DNA of 64,000 nt from Hyphococcus sp. (GTDB lineage Bacteria; Pseudomonadota; Alphaproteobacteria; Caulobacterales; Parvularculaceae): assembly GCA_021776245.1 (NCBI GenBank), contig JAJFGF010000033.1, positions 112,534 through 176,533 on the forward strand, written 5' to 3'. Under the pieces are notes generated by a model that was not told the DNA's origin, did not search any database, and saw only the letters and a program-made list of their open reading frames with translations. Made by a program: the position numbers and the translations under genes. How positions within the stretch are numbered: position 1 is the first letter of the stretch; each line of letters opens with the position of its first letter. This document shows, piece after piece, positions 38,513 through 47,920 of this stretch.

Positions 38513-38590
38513 GTCATTGCGGACTTGATCCGCAATCCACTGACAAGCACAGCACATGCAGTTGGATTCCGGGTCGGAGCCCGGAATGAC
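38513..38590. repeat. REP-like element with two hairpins
   Basis: Bounded by GTCATT and AATGAC. It contains two perfect hairpins: ATTGCGGA / TCCGCAAT (38516-38536, 5-base loop) and ATTCCGGG / CCCGGAAT (38566-38587, 6-base loop). This is the familiar GTCATTCCGGG-type extragenic palindrome of Proteobacteria. It fills the 225-base gap between convergent genes; the rest of that gap (38591-38685) shows nothing else. Confidence 0.8.
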
Positions 38591-38685
38591 ACGAGGATAA
38601 AGCGGCGCATTTACCCATACGTCGTCTCTGGATAGGTTCAACGGCTTCCTTCAACCACACCAGATTCAGAAGCCGATTAAAATTG

Positions 38686-39414
38686 TCAATCCAACTGCGC
38701 TTTCAACAATTCCACGACACGCAGCCGCGCCTCCGGCAATGGCTTGTCTGAAACATGCAGGATCCGCGTTTCAATAAAGTGGCCAGTGGTTTCCAGCGCA
38801 TCAAGCGCATCACCAAGAGTGGCCGCATTGGCGCCGTCGCGTAAAAATGCCGGCAGCGGCAATAATTTTTCCTTGTAAGGCTCGCCCGCTTCAGCCGAGA
38901 CGGCGCAAGCCGAACGCGGCGAGACATAGATAAGGTTATCGCGGGCGCCCGTCGCCGCGCATCGATCAAGGGTCAGGCCAAAACCAAGCTCGGCGAGGAG
39001 ACCCAGCTCCCAGCGCGCCATCAAAGCCGGCCACATCTCCAGATGATCGAGATTTTCAAACAAGACGGCCATCGCCTGATAGGACGGCGCGTGGGCTTCG
39101 CGCTCCGGCAAGCAGGCGCGCGCCATAGCGCAGGCTGCAGAAAGCCCTGCCAGCGACAGCCGGTCATGCATCATCTCACCGGCGCGGGCGTGAACCATCT
39201 CCAAAGAAAAATGCCCGAGGCTGTCTTCGCCGCGGCCCTTCCAGTCGGCTTTGACTTCATTGCCGGGCTGTAACAGCGCGCCCATGCGCCGCCCCTGTCC
39301 GCCATAAACAAGGCCCGCCCAGCGGCCTTTCTCGCTGGTAAAGATATCGACAATCGCATGGGTCTCCCCATGCGCCCGCGCGTCAAGAATGATGCCGTTG
39401 TCGATGAAACTCAT
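38686..39414 (-). CDS. recO: DNA repair protein RecO
   Basis: 242 residues, the usual length. N-terminal OB-fold start FIDNGIILDARAHGETHAIVDIFTSEKGR and the later ELGLLAELGFGLTLDRCA block are typical of RecO. It loads RecA onto SSB-coated DNA together with RecR. Of the usual zinc-binding cysteines only C155 and a later Cys are visible, as in many alphaproteobacterial forms. It follows era on the same strand, separated by an unrelated plus-strand gene. Confidence 0.88.
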   Translation of the reverse strand: MSFIDNGIILDARAHGETHAIVDIFTSEKGRWAGLVYGGQGRRMGALLQPGNEVKADWKGRGEDSLGHFSLEMVHARAGEMMHDRLSLAGLSAACAMARACLPEREAHAPSYQAMAVLFENLDHLEMWPALMARWELGLLAELGFGLTLDRCAATGARDNLIYVSPRSACAVSAEAGEPYKEKLLPLPAFLRDGANAATLGDALDALETTGHFIETRILHVSDKPLPEARLRVVELLKAQLD

Positions 39415-39518
39415 GGATCGATCATCAGGGCGTTGAGGGTGAAGTCAATGATGGGAAGTCGCCAAAATAAGACATTCGCGTTGATCGACAGCGAACATTG
39501 CCTTAATCGAAATCTCAG

Positions 39519-39893
39519 ATGAGCATGTACGTTATTTTTCACGGCAACATGGCTATTGGCCGGTCCCATTTGGAGTTTGGCGATCCGCCTATGGGGATCG
39601 CGCATGGTACTTTTCTGCCATTCGAAAAGTTTGATGATTTCCGAAAATCCACAAAGGCAATTGTCGGTAGGCCCATGATGGACAAGGATCAACGTCAATG
39701 GGAGGGATTCGAACTCAAAACGGAAGGTGGGAGGACAATTCCTTGTTCGGCCGGCATCTCAATCAATGAGTTTGGACCTATCGGTGCCTCGTGCCTGATT
39801 GAGGTAACATGTTGTGGAATCGCTGATGCACTCTACAACGAATTATTTCCCGAGCATGTGAAGGCCTACAATAGCTCTTTCAAGAGCCTCTAA
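39519..39893 (+). CDS. Unknown protein inserted between recO and era
   Basis: 124 residues, ATG at 39519. It has no export signal or membrane segment and contains four cysteines, including a CC pair near the end. I recognise no domain. It lies on the strand opposite to recO and era and uses noticeably more A/T-ending codons than they do, so it may be an acquired single gene. The upstream 39415-39518 would hold its promoter. Confidence 0.6.
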   Translation: MSMYVIFHGNMAIGRSHLEFGDPPMGIAHGTFLPFEKFDDFRKSTKAIVGRPMMDKDQRQWEGFELKTEGGRTIPCSAGISINEFGPIGASCLIEVTCCGIADALYNELFPEHVKAYNSSFKSL

Positions 39894-39920
39894 CCTCCAC
39901 TTTGAGCCAACACCCGCCCA

Positions 39921-40868
39921 TCACTCCACCACATCGAGCCCCATATTGCGCAGCCTTGCGGCTTCCTCACTCCAGCCCTTGCGCACTTTGACATGAATAA
40001 AGAGATGCACCGGCTGGCCGATGAGTTCGGTGAGTTCCTCACGCGCCGCCTTGCCAATAATTTTCAAAGTTTCGCCGCCCTTGCCGAGGACGATGCCCTT
40101 CTGGCCGTCGCGCGCCACATAGATTGTCTGTTCGACGCGAATGCCTTTTTTGGTTTGCTTCCAGTCGTCGGTCTCTACGGTCGAATCATAAGGTAGCTCC
40201 TGATGCAGGCGCAGGAACAGTTTTTCCCGGGTGACTTCCGCCGCCATCAACCGGTCGGAAATATCCGAAAGCTGATCTTCGGGATAGAGCCACGGGCCTG
40301 GCGGCGTCTTTTCAACGAGAAAGTTTTTGAGGTCTTTTAACCCGTCGCCGTTTTTGGCCGAGATCATAAATACATCGGTAAAGGCGCCCGTCTCGTTCAG
40401 TTCCTGCGCAAGCGCCAGCAATTTTGGCCGCGCGATGTCATCGATCTTGTTGAGCGCGAGCACTGCCTTGCGTTTTGCTTTTTGCAAGCCCCCGATAATC
40501 CGGTCCGTATCGCTGCGGGATTTTCCCGCCTGACCGCCTGTCGTTTCCCCTGCGAGGTAAGACGGCGCATCAATAACGAGCAGCGTCTGGTCAGCGCCGC
40601 CGATCCCTTCCCAGGCTGCAGCGACCATCGCCCGGTCGAGACGCCGCTTCGGCGTGAAAATTCCCGGCGTGTCAATGAAAACCAGCTGCGCATCATTTTC
40701 CATAGCGATGCCGCGTACGCGCGCGCGCGTCGTCTGCACTTTTTGCGTGACGATCGAGACTTTCGCCCCGACCAGCGCATTGACGAGCGTGGACTTGCCC
40801 GCATTTGGAGCTCCAATAACCGCAATCATCGCGCATTTTTGATCTATTCTTGGAATTTCTTCGCTCAT
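39921..40868 (-). CDS. era: GTPase Era
   Basis: 315 residues from ATG 40868; the open frame extends 15 codons further into a REP element and is not used. Motifs: GAPNAGKST (G1), IDTPGIF (G3), NKID (G4) and a C-terminal KH domain with VLGKGGETLK. Era binds the 3' end of 16S rRNA and helps assemble the 30S subunit. Same-strand order rnc-era-recO is the classical alphaproteobacterial one. Confidence 0.95.
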   Translation of the reverse strand: MSEEIPRIDQKCAMIAVIGAPNAGKSTLVNALVGAKVSIVTQKVQTTRARVRGIAMENDAQLVFIDTPGIFTPKRRLDRAMVAAAWEGIGGADQTLLVIDAPSYLAGETTGGQAGKSRSDTDRIIGGLQKAKRKAVLALNKIDDIARPKLLALAQELNETGAFTDVFMISAKNGDGLKDLKNFLVEKTPPGPWLYPEDQLSDISDRLMAAEVTREKLFLRLHQELPYDSTVETDDWKQTKKGIRVEQTIYVARDGQKGIVLGKGGETLKIIGKAAREELTELIGQPVHLFIHVKVRKGWSEEAARLRNMGLDVVE

Positions 40869-40878
40869 AAAATTTCTT

Positions 40879-41010
40879 GTCATTCCGGGCGCCGAAGGCG
40901 ACCCGGAACCCATGGCTCACAATTCAAACCGTTGCAACGCTTGCGCTTCCACACCATGGTTTCCGTTGAACGAATTCGTTCAACCGATCTGTCGATCGCC
41001 CCGGAATGAC
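40879..41010. repeat. REP-like element, second copy, compound
   Basis: Begins GTCATTCCGGG and ends CCGGAATGAC. The first hairpin pairs TTCCGGG (40883-40889) with CCCGGAA (40902-40908) with an inner CGCC/GGCG stem. A separate perfect 20-base palindrome is at 40965-40984 (GTTGAACGAA and its complement). It lies between era and rnc and overlaps the unused N-terminal extension of the era frame. Confidence 0.75.
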
Positions 41011-41045
41011 AACGCTGCATTGAGCGCCAACGGGATGACGAAAAA

Positions 41046-41744
41046 CTAGTCATCTTCGCTCCAAACGCCTTCACGGATCAAAAATGCCCGCGCCGCATCC
41101 ATTTGCGCCGCGCGTTTTGAACGTCCTGTGCCGCTTGCGGGTTTCATGCCTTTAACCCGCACTTCGATATCGAATGCGGGCTCATGCGCGGGGCCATCCG
41201 CATGTTGTACATAATAATCCGGCGTGCCGAGTTTTTTATTCTGCGACCATTCCTGCAGCGCCGTCTTGGCGTCGCGATGCGCCTTTGACAGATCCTCAAG
41301 ATTGGGCGTCCAAAACTGATCGTAAACGCGCCGCGCCGCTTCAAGCCCGCCGTCAATATAAAGTGCGCCGAGCATCGCCTCCATGACGTCGCCAAGAATT
41401 GCTTTTTTCTTGCGGCCGCCGGATTCGGCTTCCCATTCCGACATCATGATAAATTTGTCGATGCCGAAAAAGAGCGCCGCTTTAGCGCAGGTTTCCTTGC
41501 GCACAAGAGCATTCAAGCGCGGCGCCATCGCGCCTTCCGCAAACGTTGGATAACGCCGCCACAGCTCTTCGGCGGTCAACAGGCCAAGCACGCGATCGCC
41601 GAGAAATTCGAGCCGCTCAAGATCGCGCACGCTGTTATTGCCGCCGGAAAGACTTGAATGGGTCAACGCGCGGGTCAGCAGCGTTTGATCGTCAAAACGA
41701 TGTCCGAGGCGGTCTTCAAGGCCGGAAAAATCGCGGCTGGTCAT
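41046..41744 (-). CDS. rnc: Ribonuclease III
   Basis: 232 residues. ERLEFLGDRVLGL is the RNase III signature carrying catalytic acidic residues; GDVMEAMLGALYIDGG holds the second metal-binding set. Residues about 155-225 are the double-stranded RNA-binding domain. Processes rRNA and other duplex RNAs. Start ATG 41744 overlaps the lepB stop by 4 bases. Confidence 0.95.
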   Translation of the reverse strand: MTSRDFSGLEDRLGHRFDDQTLLTRALTHSSLSGGNNSVRDLERLEFLGDRVLGLLTAEELWRRYPTFAEGAMAPRLNALVRKETCAKAALFFGIDKFIMMSEWEAESGGRKKKAILGDVMEAMLGALYIDGGLEAARRVYDQFWTPNLEDLSKAHRDAKTALQEWSQNKKLGTPDYYVQHADGPAHEPAFDIEVRVKGMKPASGTGRSKRAAQMDAARAFLIREGVWSEDD

Positions 41745-42556
41745 TCAACCGGATTGAAAATGCGGCCATATCGGATGGCGAAAGGCCATTTCCAGATTTC
41801 CCAGAGTTTCGTATTTTCTCCGTTTACAGAGAAAAACAGGCGCTCGGCGCGGCCGACAATGTCGTCAATCGGCACATACCCGACCTGAGCATAAACCCGG
41901 CTGTCCTGGCTCTGATCGCGATTGTCGCCCATCATGAAATAATGGCCTTCCGGAACCTGGTAAGGCCCAACATTATCAAGACGGCCATTATCGCCGTGAC
42001 ATTCCCTGACAATGTAGGAGACGCCATTATCAAGTGTTTCGCGATAGGACGGTGCCTGAGTCGGATAATCGTCGCAAAGGACGTCTTCCATTTTGACAAA
42101 TTCTTTTTTGACCGCCTCGCCATTAATATGAAGGCGTCCCCCAATCATGCGAATCTCATCGCCCGGCAAACCGATCACGCGCTTGATGTAATCCTTGTTG
42201 CCGTCCTTGCGATTTTTGAAAACCAGAATTTCACCGCGTTTCGGCTGGCCCGAGAAAATCCGCCCTTCAATTGGCAGCCGCGTCATCGGGTAAACCAGCG
42301 ATGCTCGGGAATAGCCATAAGTCGGTTTCGACACGATAAGAAAATCGCCAACCAGCAAGGTCGGCTTCATGGAACCCGAAGGAATATTGAACGGCTGAAA
42401 AATGATGATCCGCAACACCAGCGCGATCGCCACGGCAATGAGAATCGTCTTGGCGAGGTCCCATGCCTCCTCGGCCGGGGTCATCTTATATTTGTCGGGC
42501 ATCGCATCGCCCTCAACGCCCTTGCTGCCGCCCAGATTCTTCAGGGAAAACGCCAT
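41741..42556 (-). CDS. lepB: Signal peptidase I
   Basis: 271 residues. One N-terminal membrane segment (about 34-54), then PSGSMKPTL with the catalytic Ser, and DYIKRVIGLPGD with the catalytic Lys. A GDNRDQSQDSR block near the C-terminus is the conserved box E. Removes signal peptides from exported proteins. A single membrane segment, as in most alphaproteobacteria. Translationally coupled to rnc. Confidence 0.95.
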   Translation of the reverse strand: MAFSLKNLGGSKGVEGDAMPDKYKMTPAEEAWDLAKTILIAVAIALVLRIIIFQPFNIPSGSMKPTLLVGDFLIVSKPTYGYSRASLVYPMTRLPIEGRIFSGQPKRGEILVFKNRKDGNKDYIKRVIGLPGDEIRMIGGRLHINGEAVKKEFVKMEDVLCDDYPTQAPSYRETLDNGVSYIVRECHGDNGRLDNVGPYQVPEGHYFMMGDNRDQSQDSRVYAQVGYVPIDDIVGRAERLFFSVNGENTKLWEIWKWPFAIRYGRIFNPVE

Positions 42557-42589
42557 ACTGATAGACCTTCTTGTTGCCCCGCCCGCACC

Positions 42590-42988
42590 CTATTTAGCCC
42601 GCGCATAGATAATGACAATGGCCTGAGCCAGGGGGAAATCATCGGTGATCGTGAGATGAATGTCAGCTTCATGGTTTTCGGGGATTAATTCCGCCAGTCT
42701 TTGGGCCGCGCCGCCGGTCAGTTTCATCGTCGGTTTACCGCCGGGCAGGTTAACAACCCCCATATCGCGCCAGAAAACGCCCCTCGCGATCCCTGTCCCC
42801 AGCGCCTTGGCGCAGGCCTCCTTGGCTGCGAATCGCTTGGCGTAGGAGGCGGCGCGGTTGAAACGTTTATCGGATTTCGCCTGCTCGATCTCGGTATAAA
42901 CCCGTGCCGTGAACCGCGCGCCGTGGCGCTCAAGGGTTTTTTCAACGCGCCGGATATCAATGAGGTCATTGCCGATGCCGATAATCAT
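42590..42988 (-). CDS. acpS: Holo-[acyl-carrier-protein] synthase
   Basis: 132 residues, complete. [13 protein letters not shown] at the N-terminus and [15 protein letters not shown] in the middle contain the Mg2+/CoA-binding acidic residues of AcpS. Transfers 4'-phosphopantetheine to ACP. It lies 5 bases after pdxJ in the order pdxJ-acpS-lepB-rnc-era. Confidence 0.94.
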   Translation of the reverse strand: MIIGIGNDLIDIRRVEKTLERHGARFTARVYTEIEQAKSDKRFNRAASYAKRFAAKEACAKALGTGIARGVFWRDMGVVNLPGGKPTMKLTGGAAQRLAELIPENHEADIHLTITDDFPLAQAIVIIYARAK

Positions 42989-42993
42989 GACGC

Positions 42994-43752
42994 TTAATAC
43001 ATCCCGCCGGTGCGCGCGTCCTGCATCAGTTTCTTCATTTCCTTAATCGCTTCTGCGAGCCCCATGAAAACAGCCTCGCCGACGAGGAAATGACCAATAT
43101 TTAACTCCACAATCTCTGGGATTGCGGCGACCGGCTGAACATTCATGAAAGTGAGGCCGTGGCCCGCATGAATCTCCAGACCAAGCCCGGCGCCAATTTT
43201 TGCAGATGTTCTGATTTTTTCAAGTTCCACGGCAATGCGTGCAGGTTCCGTGGCGACGGTTGCTTCGTAATAGGCGCCCGTATGAATTTCGACGACCGGG
43301 GCGCCCGTCGATTGCGCGGCCTCAATCTGTTCTTTTTCAGGATCGACAAAAAGCGATACGCGAATCCCCGCATCGGACAGCTCACGAACAAATGGCGCTA
43401 TGAAATTATGCTGGCCGGCCACATCGAGCCCGCCTTCGGTTGTGCGTTCATTGCGATTTTCCGGCACAATGCAACAGCCATGCGGCGCGGTCGCGATACA
43501 AAGCTGCAGCATTTCCGCCGTAGACGCCATTTCGAAATTAAGCGGCAGGCCAATTTCTGCTTTGAGGCGCGCAATGTCCTCATCGCGGATATGCCGGCGG
43601 TCTTCGCGCAGATGCGCCGTGATCCCGTCCGCCCCCGCCGACGCCGCCAATTCCGCCGCCCGCACCGGATCAGGATGCGGGCCACCGCGCGCATTGCGGA
43701 TTGTCGCAACGTGATCGATATTGACGCCAAGGCGCAAAGGATTTTTGGTCAC
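42994..43752 (-). CDS. pdxJ: Pyridoxine 5'-phosphate synthase
   Basis: 252 residues. [17 protein letters not shown] at the N-terminus and [16 protein letters not shown] are PdxJ signatures; a TIM-barrel enzyme that condenses 3-amino-1-hydroxyacetone phosphate with deoxyxylulose 5-phosphate. Its start overlaps the pyrE stop by 4 bases. Usual length 240-255. Confidence 0.95.
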   Translation of the reverse strand: MTKNPLRLGVNIDHVATIRNARGGPHPDPVRAAELAASAGADGITAHLREDRRHIRDEDIARLKAEIGLPLNFEMASTAEMLQLCIATAPHGCCIVPENRNERTTEGGLDVAGQHNFIAPFVRELSDAGIRVSLFVDPEKEQIEAAQSTGAPVVEIHTGAYYEATVATEPARIAVELEKIRTSAKIGAGLGLEIHAGHGLTFMNVQPVAAIPEIVELNIGHFLVGEAVFMGLAEAIKEMKKLMQDARTGGMY

Positions 43753-44336
43753 TGACTGATCCCGCGACTACCCGGTTTTACCGCCGGTGTTCCTTTTAGA
43801 TGCGCCGGCAATGCATCCGGCGGCCAGGCGGCGACTTCGAGTTCGGCCAAGGCAATGATCGGCGCGCCGACATCGGCCCTGCCGGCGGAGCGATCAACCA
43901 GACATGCAAGCGCTGCGACATCGCCGCCGGCCTTTTTGACAGCGGCAATGGCTTCACGCGCCGAAAGGCCGGTCGAAACGATATCTTCAACGACAAGCAC
44001 GCGGGCGCCAGGTTCAACGGCAAATCCACGGCGTAAATGAAATTCACCGTCAACGCGCTCGAGAAACATAAATGGCGCATTTAAATGGCGCGCAGTTTCA
44101 TAGCCGTAGATGATCGCGCCCATTGCGGGTGATATAACATAGTCAACTGCATCGCCAATTTGCGCCGCAGCTTTTGCCGCGAGCGCCCGGCACAATCGTT
44201 CCGTGCGGTCGGGATACATGGAGACGATCGACTTGTTCAAATAAGTATCGCTGTGCAGACCGGACGATAAAATAAAATGCCCCTTTTGCAGGGCGCCCGC
44301 CTCTTCAAATTCTTTCAATGCGTCAGCGCTATTCAT
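43749..44336 (-). CDS. pyrE: Orotate phosphoribosyltransferase
   Basis: 195 residues from ATG 44336, which overlaps the end of rsh by 8 bases; TTG-type starts further upstream would extend deeper into rsh. The PRPP-binding motif VLVVEDIVSTG is at about residues 110-120. Converts orotate and PRPP to OMP in pyrimidine synthesis. Length 190-215 is normal. Confidence 0.93.
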   Translation of the reverse strand: MNSADALKEFEEAGALQKGHFILSSGLHSDTYLNKSIVSMYPDRTERLCRALAAKAAAQIGDAVDYVISPAMGAIIYGYETARHLNAPFMFLERVDGEFHLRRGFAVEPGARVLVVEDIVSTGLSAREAIAAVKKAGGDVAALACLVDRSAGRADVGAPIIALAELEVAAWPPDALPAHLKGTPAVKPGSRGISQ

Positions 44337-46674
44337 GATCGCCAGCCCCAATACGGTCAGCAGCAATCACGCTCGCCGATGCGCGAACGCCGCCCAGCGC
44401 CTGCGCCAATTGTTTTGCATCTTTCACTTCCACATCCATGACAAAATCGACGAACTCCTTGGAGCGATTCTTGAGCCGAATATTGGCGATCGAAACGCCA
44501 TAGCGGGCAATCACGCTGGCAACTTCACTGAGCACGCCAACGCCGTTCTGGACGGTCACGACAATACGCGCAAATCCGGAGCTTTCATCTTCATCCGTAT
44601 CGCGCCATTTGAGATCGAGCCAGCGATGCTGCGGCGGATCTTCCTCAGCCAAGGTTTCACAATGGATGGTGTGGACTTTGACGCTGCCATTATCGGCGCG
44701 GATGCCGACGATGCGCTCACCGGGTATCGGCGTACAGCAACGCGCGATATTAACGGAAACGCCGGGCGTCAGGCCGTCGATTGCGACACGCGGTTTAAAT
44801 TCCCGGAGGCTGCCCGCGAGAATTTCGCCCTCGGATTCGACCGACGCGCCGGGATAAACAGCATCGATCAGCTCACTGACCGGCAAATCACCGCGGCCAA
44901 CACTGACCAATACGTCTTCAACGGTTTTCTTGCCGAGCTTTTTCAGTCCCGCGCGCACGCCCTTGACTGAAAACTGCAGATGCGAATGCGTGAAAACGCT
45001 TTCCGCAATCGACCGGCCAAGGGCCACATGTTCGTCATATTGCATTTTCTTGATACGGCGGCGGATGGCGCTGCGGGCGCGGCCGGTCACGGCGATGCTT
45101 TCCCATTCCGCCGGCACCGGCGCGTTTTCCGAGCGTAAGACCTCGACAACATCGCCGGTATTGAGCGGCGTCCTGAGCGGCCGCTGGACGCGGTTCACTT
45201 TGGCGCCAATACATTGATCGCCTACATCCGTGTGAACGGCGTAAGCAAAATCGAGGGGCGTTGCCCCTTTTGGCAAGGCGATCACCCGGCTTTTTGGCGT
45301 GAAACAAAAAACCTGATCCTGAAATAATTCGAGCTTTGCGTAGCGCAGCGCTTCGTCCAGGTCTTCGCCGGCCTGAAACATTTCAACCAGCCGCCGCGGC
45401 GTTTCGTAAGGATCATAGTGGCCTGCGCCGCCGATCTGCACGCCGCCCCCATTGCCGCCCCCATTGCCTGACTCTTTATATTGCCAATGCGCCGCGACGC
45501 CGCGCTCTGCGGTGTCATGCATATCATGGGTTCGGATCTGGATTTCGATGCGCTGGCGCTGTCCGTCCTGACTGGGCGGGCCGATCACCGCTGTATGGAT
45601 CGATCGATAATTATTGGGTTTTGGCGCCGATATATAATCGTCAAATTCACTTGCAATCATGCGCCATGTCGCGTGAATAACCCCAAGGGTTTTGTAACAA
45701 TCCTCGACGCTGTCAACGAGCACGCGAAAGGCGTAAATATCCGCCAGCTCGTCGAAGGAAACATTTTTCTGCGACATTTTCCGCCAGATCGAATAAGCGC
45801 GCTTTTCGCGGCTTGTGACTTGCGCGCGCACGCCTTGCGCTTCAAGTTTCTGGCGCAGAACTGTCGCCAGCTCGACAACGCCGCCAAGTGAATTGCGCTG
45901 CAAGTCCGAAAGCCGCGTCGAAATCGTTGCATAGGCTTCAGGGCTTAACTCGCGAAATGAAATATCCTCCAGCTCTTCGCGAATACGCTGTACGCCGATG
46001 CGGCCCGCAAGCGGCGCAAAAATTTCCATCGTCTCAAGGGCGATGCGCTCGCGTTTTTCTTTGTTTGAGATGAAATTCAGCGTGCGCATATTGTGCAATC
46101 GGTCAGCAAGTTTGACCAGCAAAACGCGGACATCATCGGCCATCGCGACAACCAGCTTGCGGAAATTTTCCGCCTGCTTGCTCGCTTCATCGCGATGTTC
46201 AATTTGCGAAAGCTTGGTGACGCCATCGACAAGCCGCGCAACTTCTGCGCCGAACACCTCGTCAATATCGGCAATCGTGACGTCAGTGTCTTCAACGACA
46301 TCGTGCAACAGCGCGGTTGCAACGGTTGCCGGGTCGGCGCGCAATTCGGTCAGAATCGTGGCGACCGCCAGCGGATGAGAAAAATATGGCTCTCCCGAAG
46401 CGCGGGTTTGGTCGCCATGGGCTTTCATCGAATAGACATAGGCGCGATTAAGGAGGCCCTCATCTGCATCGGGATCATAGGCCTTGACGAGTTCGACCAG
46501 CTCAAACTGCCGGATGAAGCCTACAGATTGCGCAACTTGTTCGGGACCGGACGCCGCGTCGCCGTTCACTGATTCTGATTGACCAACCGCCAGGTCCGGA
46601 CGCTGTGGTTCCGCATCCCCTGGATCGCTGTTCGCACCGGCGGTCAGTTTGTCAGCCATATCCGTCTCGGCCAT
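44329..46674 (-). CDS. rsh: Bifunctional (p)ppGpp synthetase/hydrolase
   Basis: 781 residues from ATG 46674. HD hydrolase domain with HDVVEDT and RLHNMRTL (residues about 60-210), synthetase domain with SIWRKMSQK and DIYAFRVLV (about 270-390), then TGS (about 440-510) and a C-terminal ACT domain. Controls the stringent response. Single Rel/SpoT homologues of this size are the rule in alphaproteobacteria. A 12-bp inverted repeat lies 60 bases upstream. Confidence 0.94.
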   Translation of the reverse strand: MAETDMADKLTAGANSDPGDAEPQRPDLAVGQSESVNGDAASGPEQVAQSVGFIRQFELVELVKAYDPDADEGLLNRAYVYSMKAHGDQTRASGEPYFSHPLAVATILTELRADPATVATALLHDVVEDTDVTIADIDEVFGAEVARLVDGVTKLSQIEHRDEASKQAENFRKLVVAMADDVRVLLVKLADRLHNMRTLNFISNKEKRERIALETMEIFAPLAGRIGVQRIREELEDISFRELSPEAYATISTRLSDLQRNSLGGVVELATVLRQKLEAQGVRAQVTSREKRAYSIWRKMSQKNVSFDELADIYAFRVLVDSVEDCYKTLGVIHATWRMIASEFDDYISAPKPNNYRSIHTAVIGPPSQDGQRQRIEIQIRTHDMHDTAERGVAAHWQYKESGNGGGNGGGVQIGGAGHYDPYETPRRLVEMFQAGEDLDEALRYAKLELFQDQVFCFTPKSRVIALPKGATPLDFAYAVHTDVGDQCIGAKVNRVQRPLRTPLNTGDVVEVLRSENAPVPAEWESIAVTGRARSAIRRRIKKMQYDEHVALGRSIAESVFTHSHLQFSVKGVRAGLKKLGKKTVEDVLVSVGRGDLPVSELIDAVYPGASVESEGEILAGSLREFKPRVAIDGLTPGVSVNIARCCTPIPGERIVGIRADNGSVKVHTIHCETLAEEDPPQHRWLDLKWRDTDEDESSGFARIVVTVQNGVGVLSEVASVIARYGVSIANIRLKNRSKEFVDFVMDVEVKDAKQLAQALGGVRASASVIAADRIGAGDHE

Positions 46675-46733
46675 CAAATTTCCACGCGGCCGGAGTAATT
46701 CTCGGATTATCAGCGATTCGTCCGCCGCGCGCC

Positions 46734-46800
46734 TTTGAGCCTTTTCTTATGGCCCATCTTGAGCAGTTACGGTCTCAATAATATCACAAAAAGGCTCAAA
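46734..46800. repeat. Long inverted repeat between rpoZ and rsh
   Basis: Perfect 12-base arms TTTGAGCCTTTT (46734-46745) and AAAAGGCTCAAA (46789-46800) flank a 43-base spacer that itself contains TTGAG...CTCAA. In rsh orientation it would form an RNA stem downstream of rpoZ and upstream of the rsh start. Could be a terminator, processing site or structured leader. Confidence 0.6.
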
Positions 46801-46911
46801 ATATTGCCTGGTCGCGTTCAGCGCCAGCGCGGTTTACCCGAACCGCGCGCGTGGCGGCGACGCCGTCAAACGGGTCAATTGAACGCTATGCTTTCAATCG
46901 CTGAATACGCT

Positions 46912-47277
46912 CTAGCCCTTCGGCAAAGTCTGCGGCGTGGTCATGCCCGCCGCCTGAATGGCCTTGAGGTAGTCATCTTCGTTCATGGTGTCGAATTCGG
47001 GCGCGTCAGACTTTTCAGCAGCAGCTTCGCCTTCTTCAGCCTCATCCACCTCAACCTGTTTTTGCAGGGATTGGACAAGATCTTCTTCAACCTCATCAGG
47101 GACCAGCATGCCGTCGCCGATTTCCCGCAGCGCGACGACCGGATTTTTATCATTGTCGCGGTCGATCAAAAGCGGCGCGCCCGACGACAAAACGCGGGCG
47201 CGGTGAGCCGCCAAAAGCACCAAATCAAAGCGGTTCGATACCTTATCGACGCAATCTTCAACGGTAACGCGGGCCAT
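46912..47277 (-). CDS. rpoZ: RNA polymerase omega subunit
   Basis: 121 residues from ATG 47277, preceded by AGGAGA; the longer frame from 47295 is not needed. [28 protein letters not shown] is the omega signature. The C-terminal third is acidic, as in alphaproteobacterial forms. Assembles beta' and mediates ppGpp response; its position before rsh matches the usual spoT/rpoZ pairing. Confidence 0.93.
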   Translation of the reverse strand: MARVTVEDCVDKVSNRFDLVLLAAHRARVLSSGAPLLIDRDNDKNPVVALREIGDGMLVPDEVEEDLVQSLQKQVEVDEAEEGEAAAEKSDAPEFDTMNEDDYLKAIQAAGMTTPQTLPKG

Positions 47278-47363
47278 CAATGTCTCCTGATCCAAAGCGA
47301 GCGAGCTGAGATATCGCTCCTGACCCGCAGATACAAGCGCTGCACCGCAAAAAAAGCCTGTTT

Positions 47364-47852
47364 TCAGGAAATCCGGCGGGCCTGGCGGGTTGGAAGCGCA
47401 TCAAGCATGGCCTGCGCCGTCGCCCCGGTCACAGGATGGCGCCAGTCCGGCGCGATCCCGGCGAGGGGCGCGAGGACAAATTCGCGGGCGGCGAGCCGCG
47501 GATGCGGCAGTTGAAGACCGCCCGTTCCCGCCTCACGGCGCTCTTGATGATAGGCGATAAGGTCAAGATCGAGGCTGCGCGGGGCATTTTTTTGTCTGCG
47601 GCGGCGGCCAAAGCCCGCCTCGATGGCGTGCAGCGCCTGAAGCAACGCTTCCGGCGGCAGCGCCGTTTCGATTGCGGCAACCCCGTTGACGAAGGGCGGA
47701 TCACTGGCGTCCGGCCATGCGGGCGTTTCATACAGCGCCGATATTTCTTTTAAGGTTGTGAAGCGGCCCAGCGCAGAAAATGCTCGCAAAACAATCTGTT
47801 GCGAATCAACGCCGCAAAAAGGCAGACTCGAACCGGCTGCGATCAAAATCAT
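47364..47852 (-). CDS. folK: 2-amino-4-hydroxy-6-hydroxymethyldihydropteridine pyrophosphokinase
   Basis: 162 residues. [12 protein letters not shown] (about residues 90-101) is the HPPK signature, and [16 protein letters not shown] follows as expected. Catalyses pyrophosphate transfer in folate synthesis. The N-terminus IAAGSSLPF is slightly degenerate compared with the usual LGSNLG. Divergent from the NYN gene. Confidence 0.9.
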   Translation of the reverse strand: MILIAAGSSLPFCGVDSQQIVLRAFSALGRFTTLKEISALYETPAWPDASDPPFVNGVAAIETALPPEALLQALHAIEAGFGRRRRQKNAPRSLDLDLIAYHQERREAGTGGLQLPHPRLAAREFVLAPLAGIAPDWRHPVTGATAQAMLDALPTRQARRIS

Positions 47853-47920
47853 TTATTTCTCAACCGGATAATCGCCGCAGCGACCAGATTAACCCAAAGT
47901 CAAATTGAACAGAGGCCATA

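Noticed and set aside
40869..40913. N-terminal extension of Era
   Set aside because: It is encoded by the REP element; the conserved chain begins at ATG 40868.
41546..42688. 380-codon open frame on the plus strand
   Set aside because: It lies antisense to rnc, lepB and acpS, which have unmistakable family motifs; its own product has no recognisable motif and is a GC-driven shadow.
46735..47514. 259-codon open frame on the plus strand
   Set aside because: Antisense to rpoZ and folK and spans their intergenic region; no ribosome site or motif.
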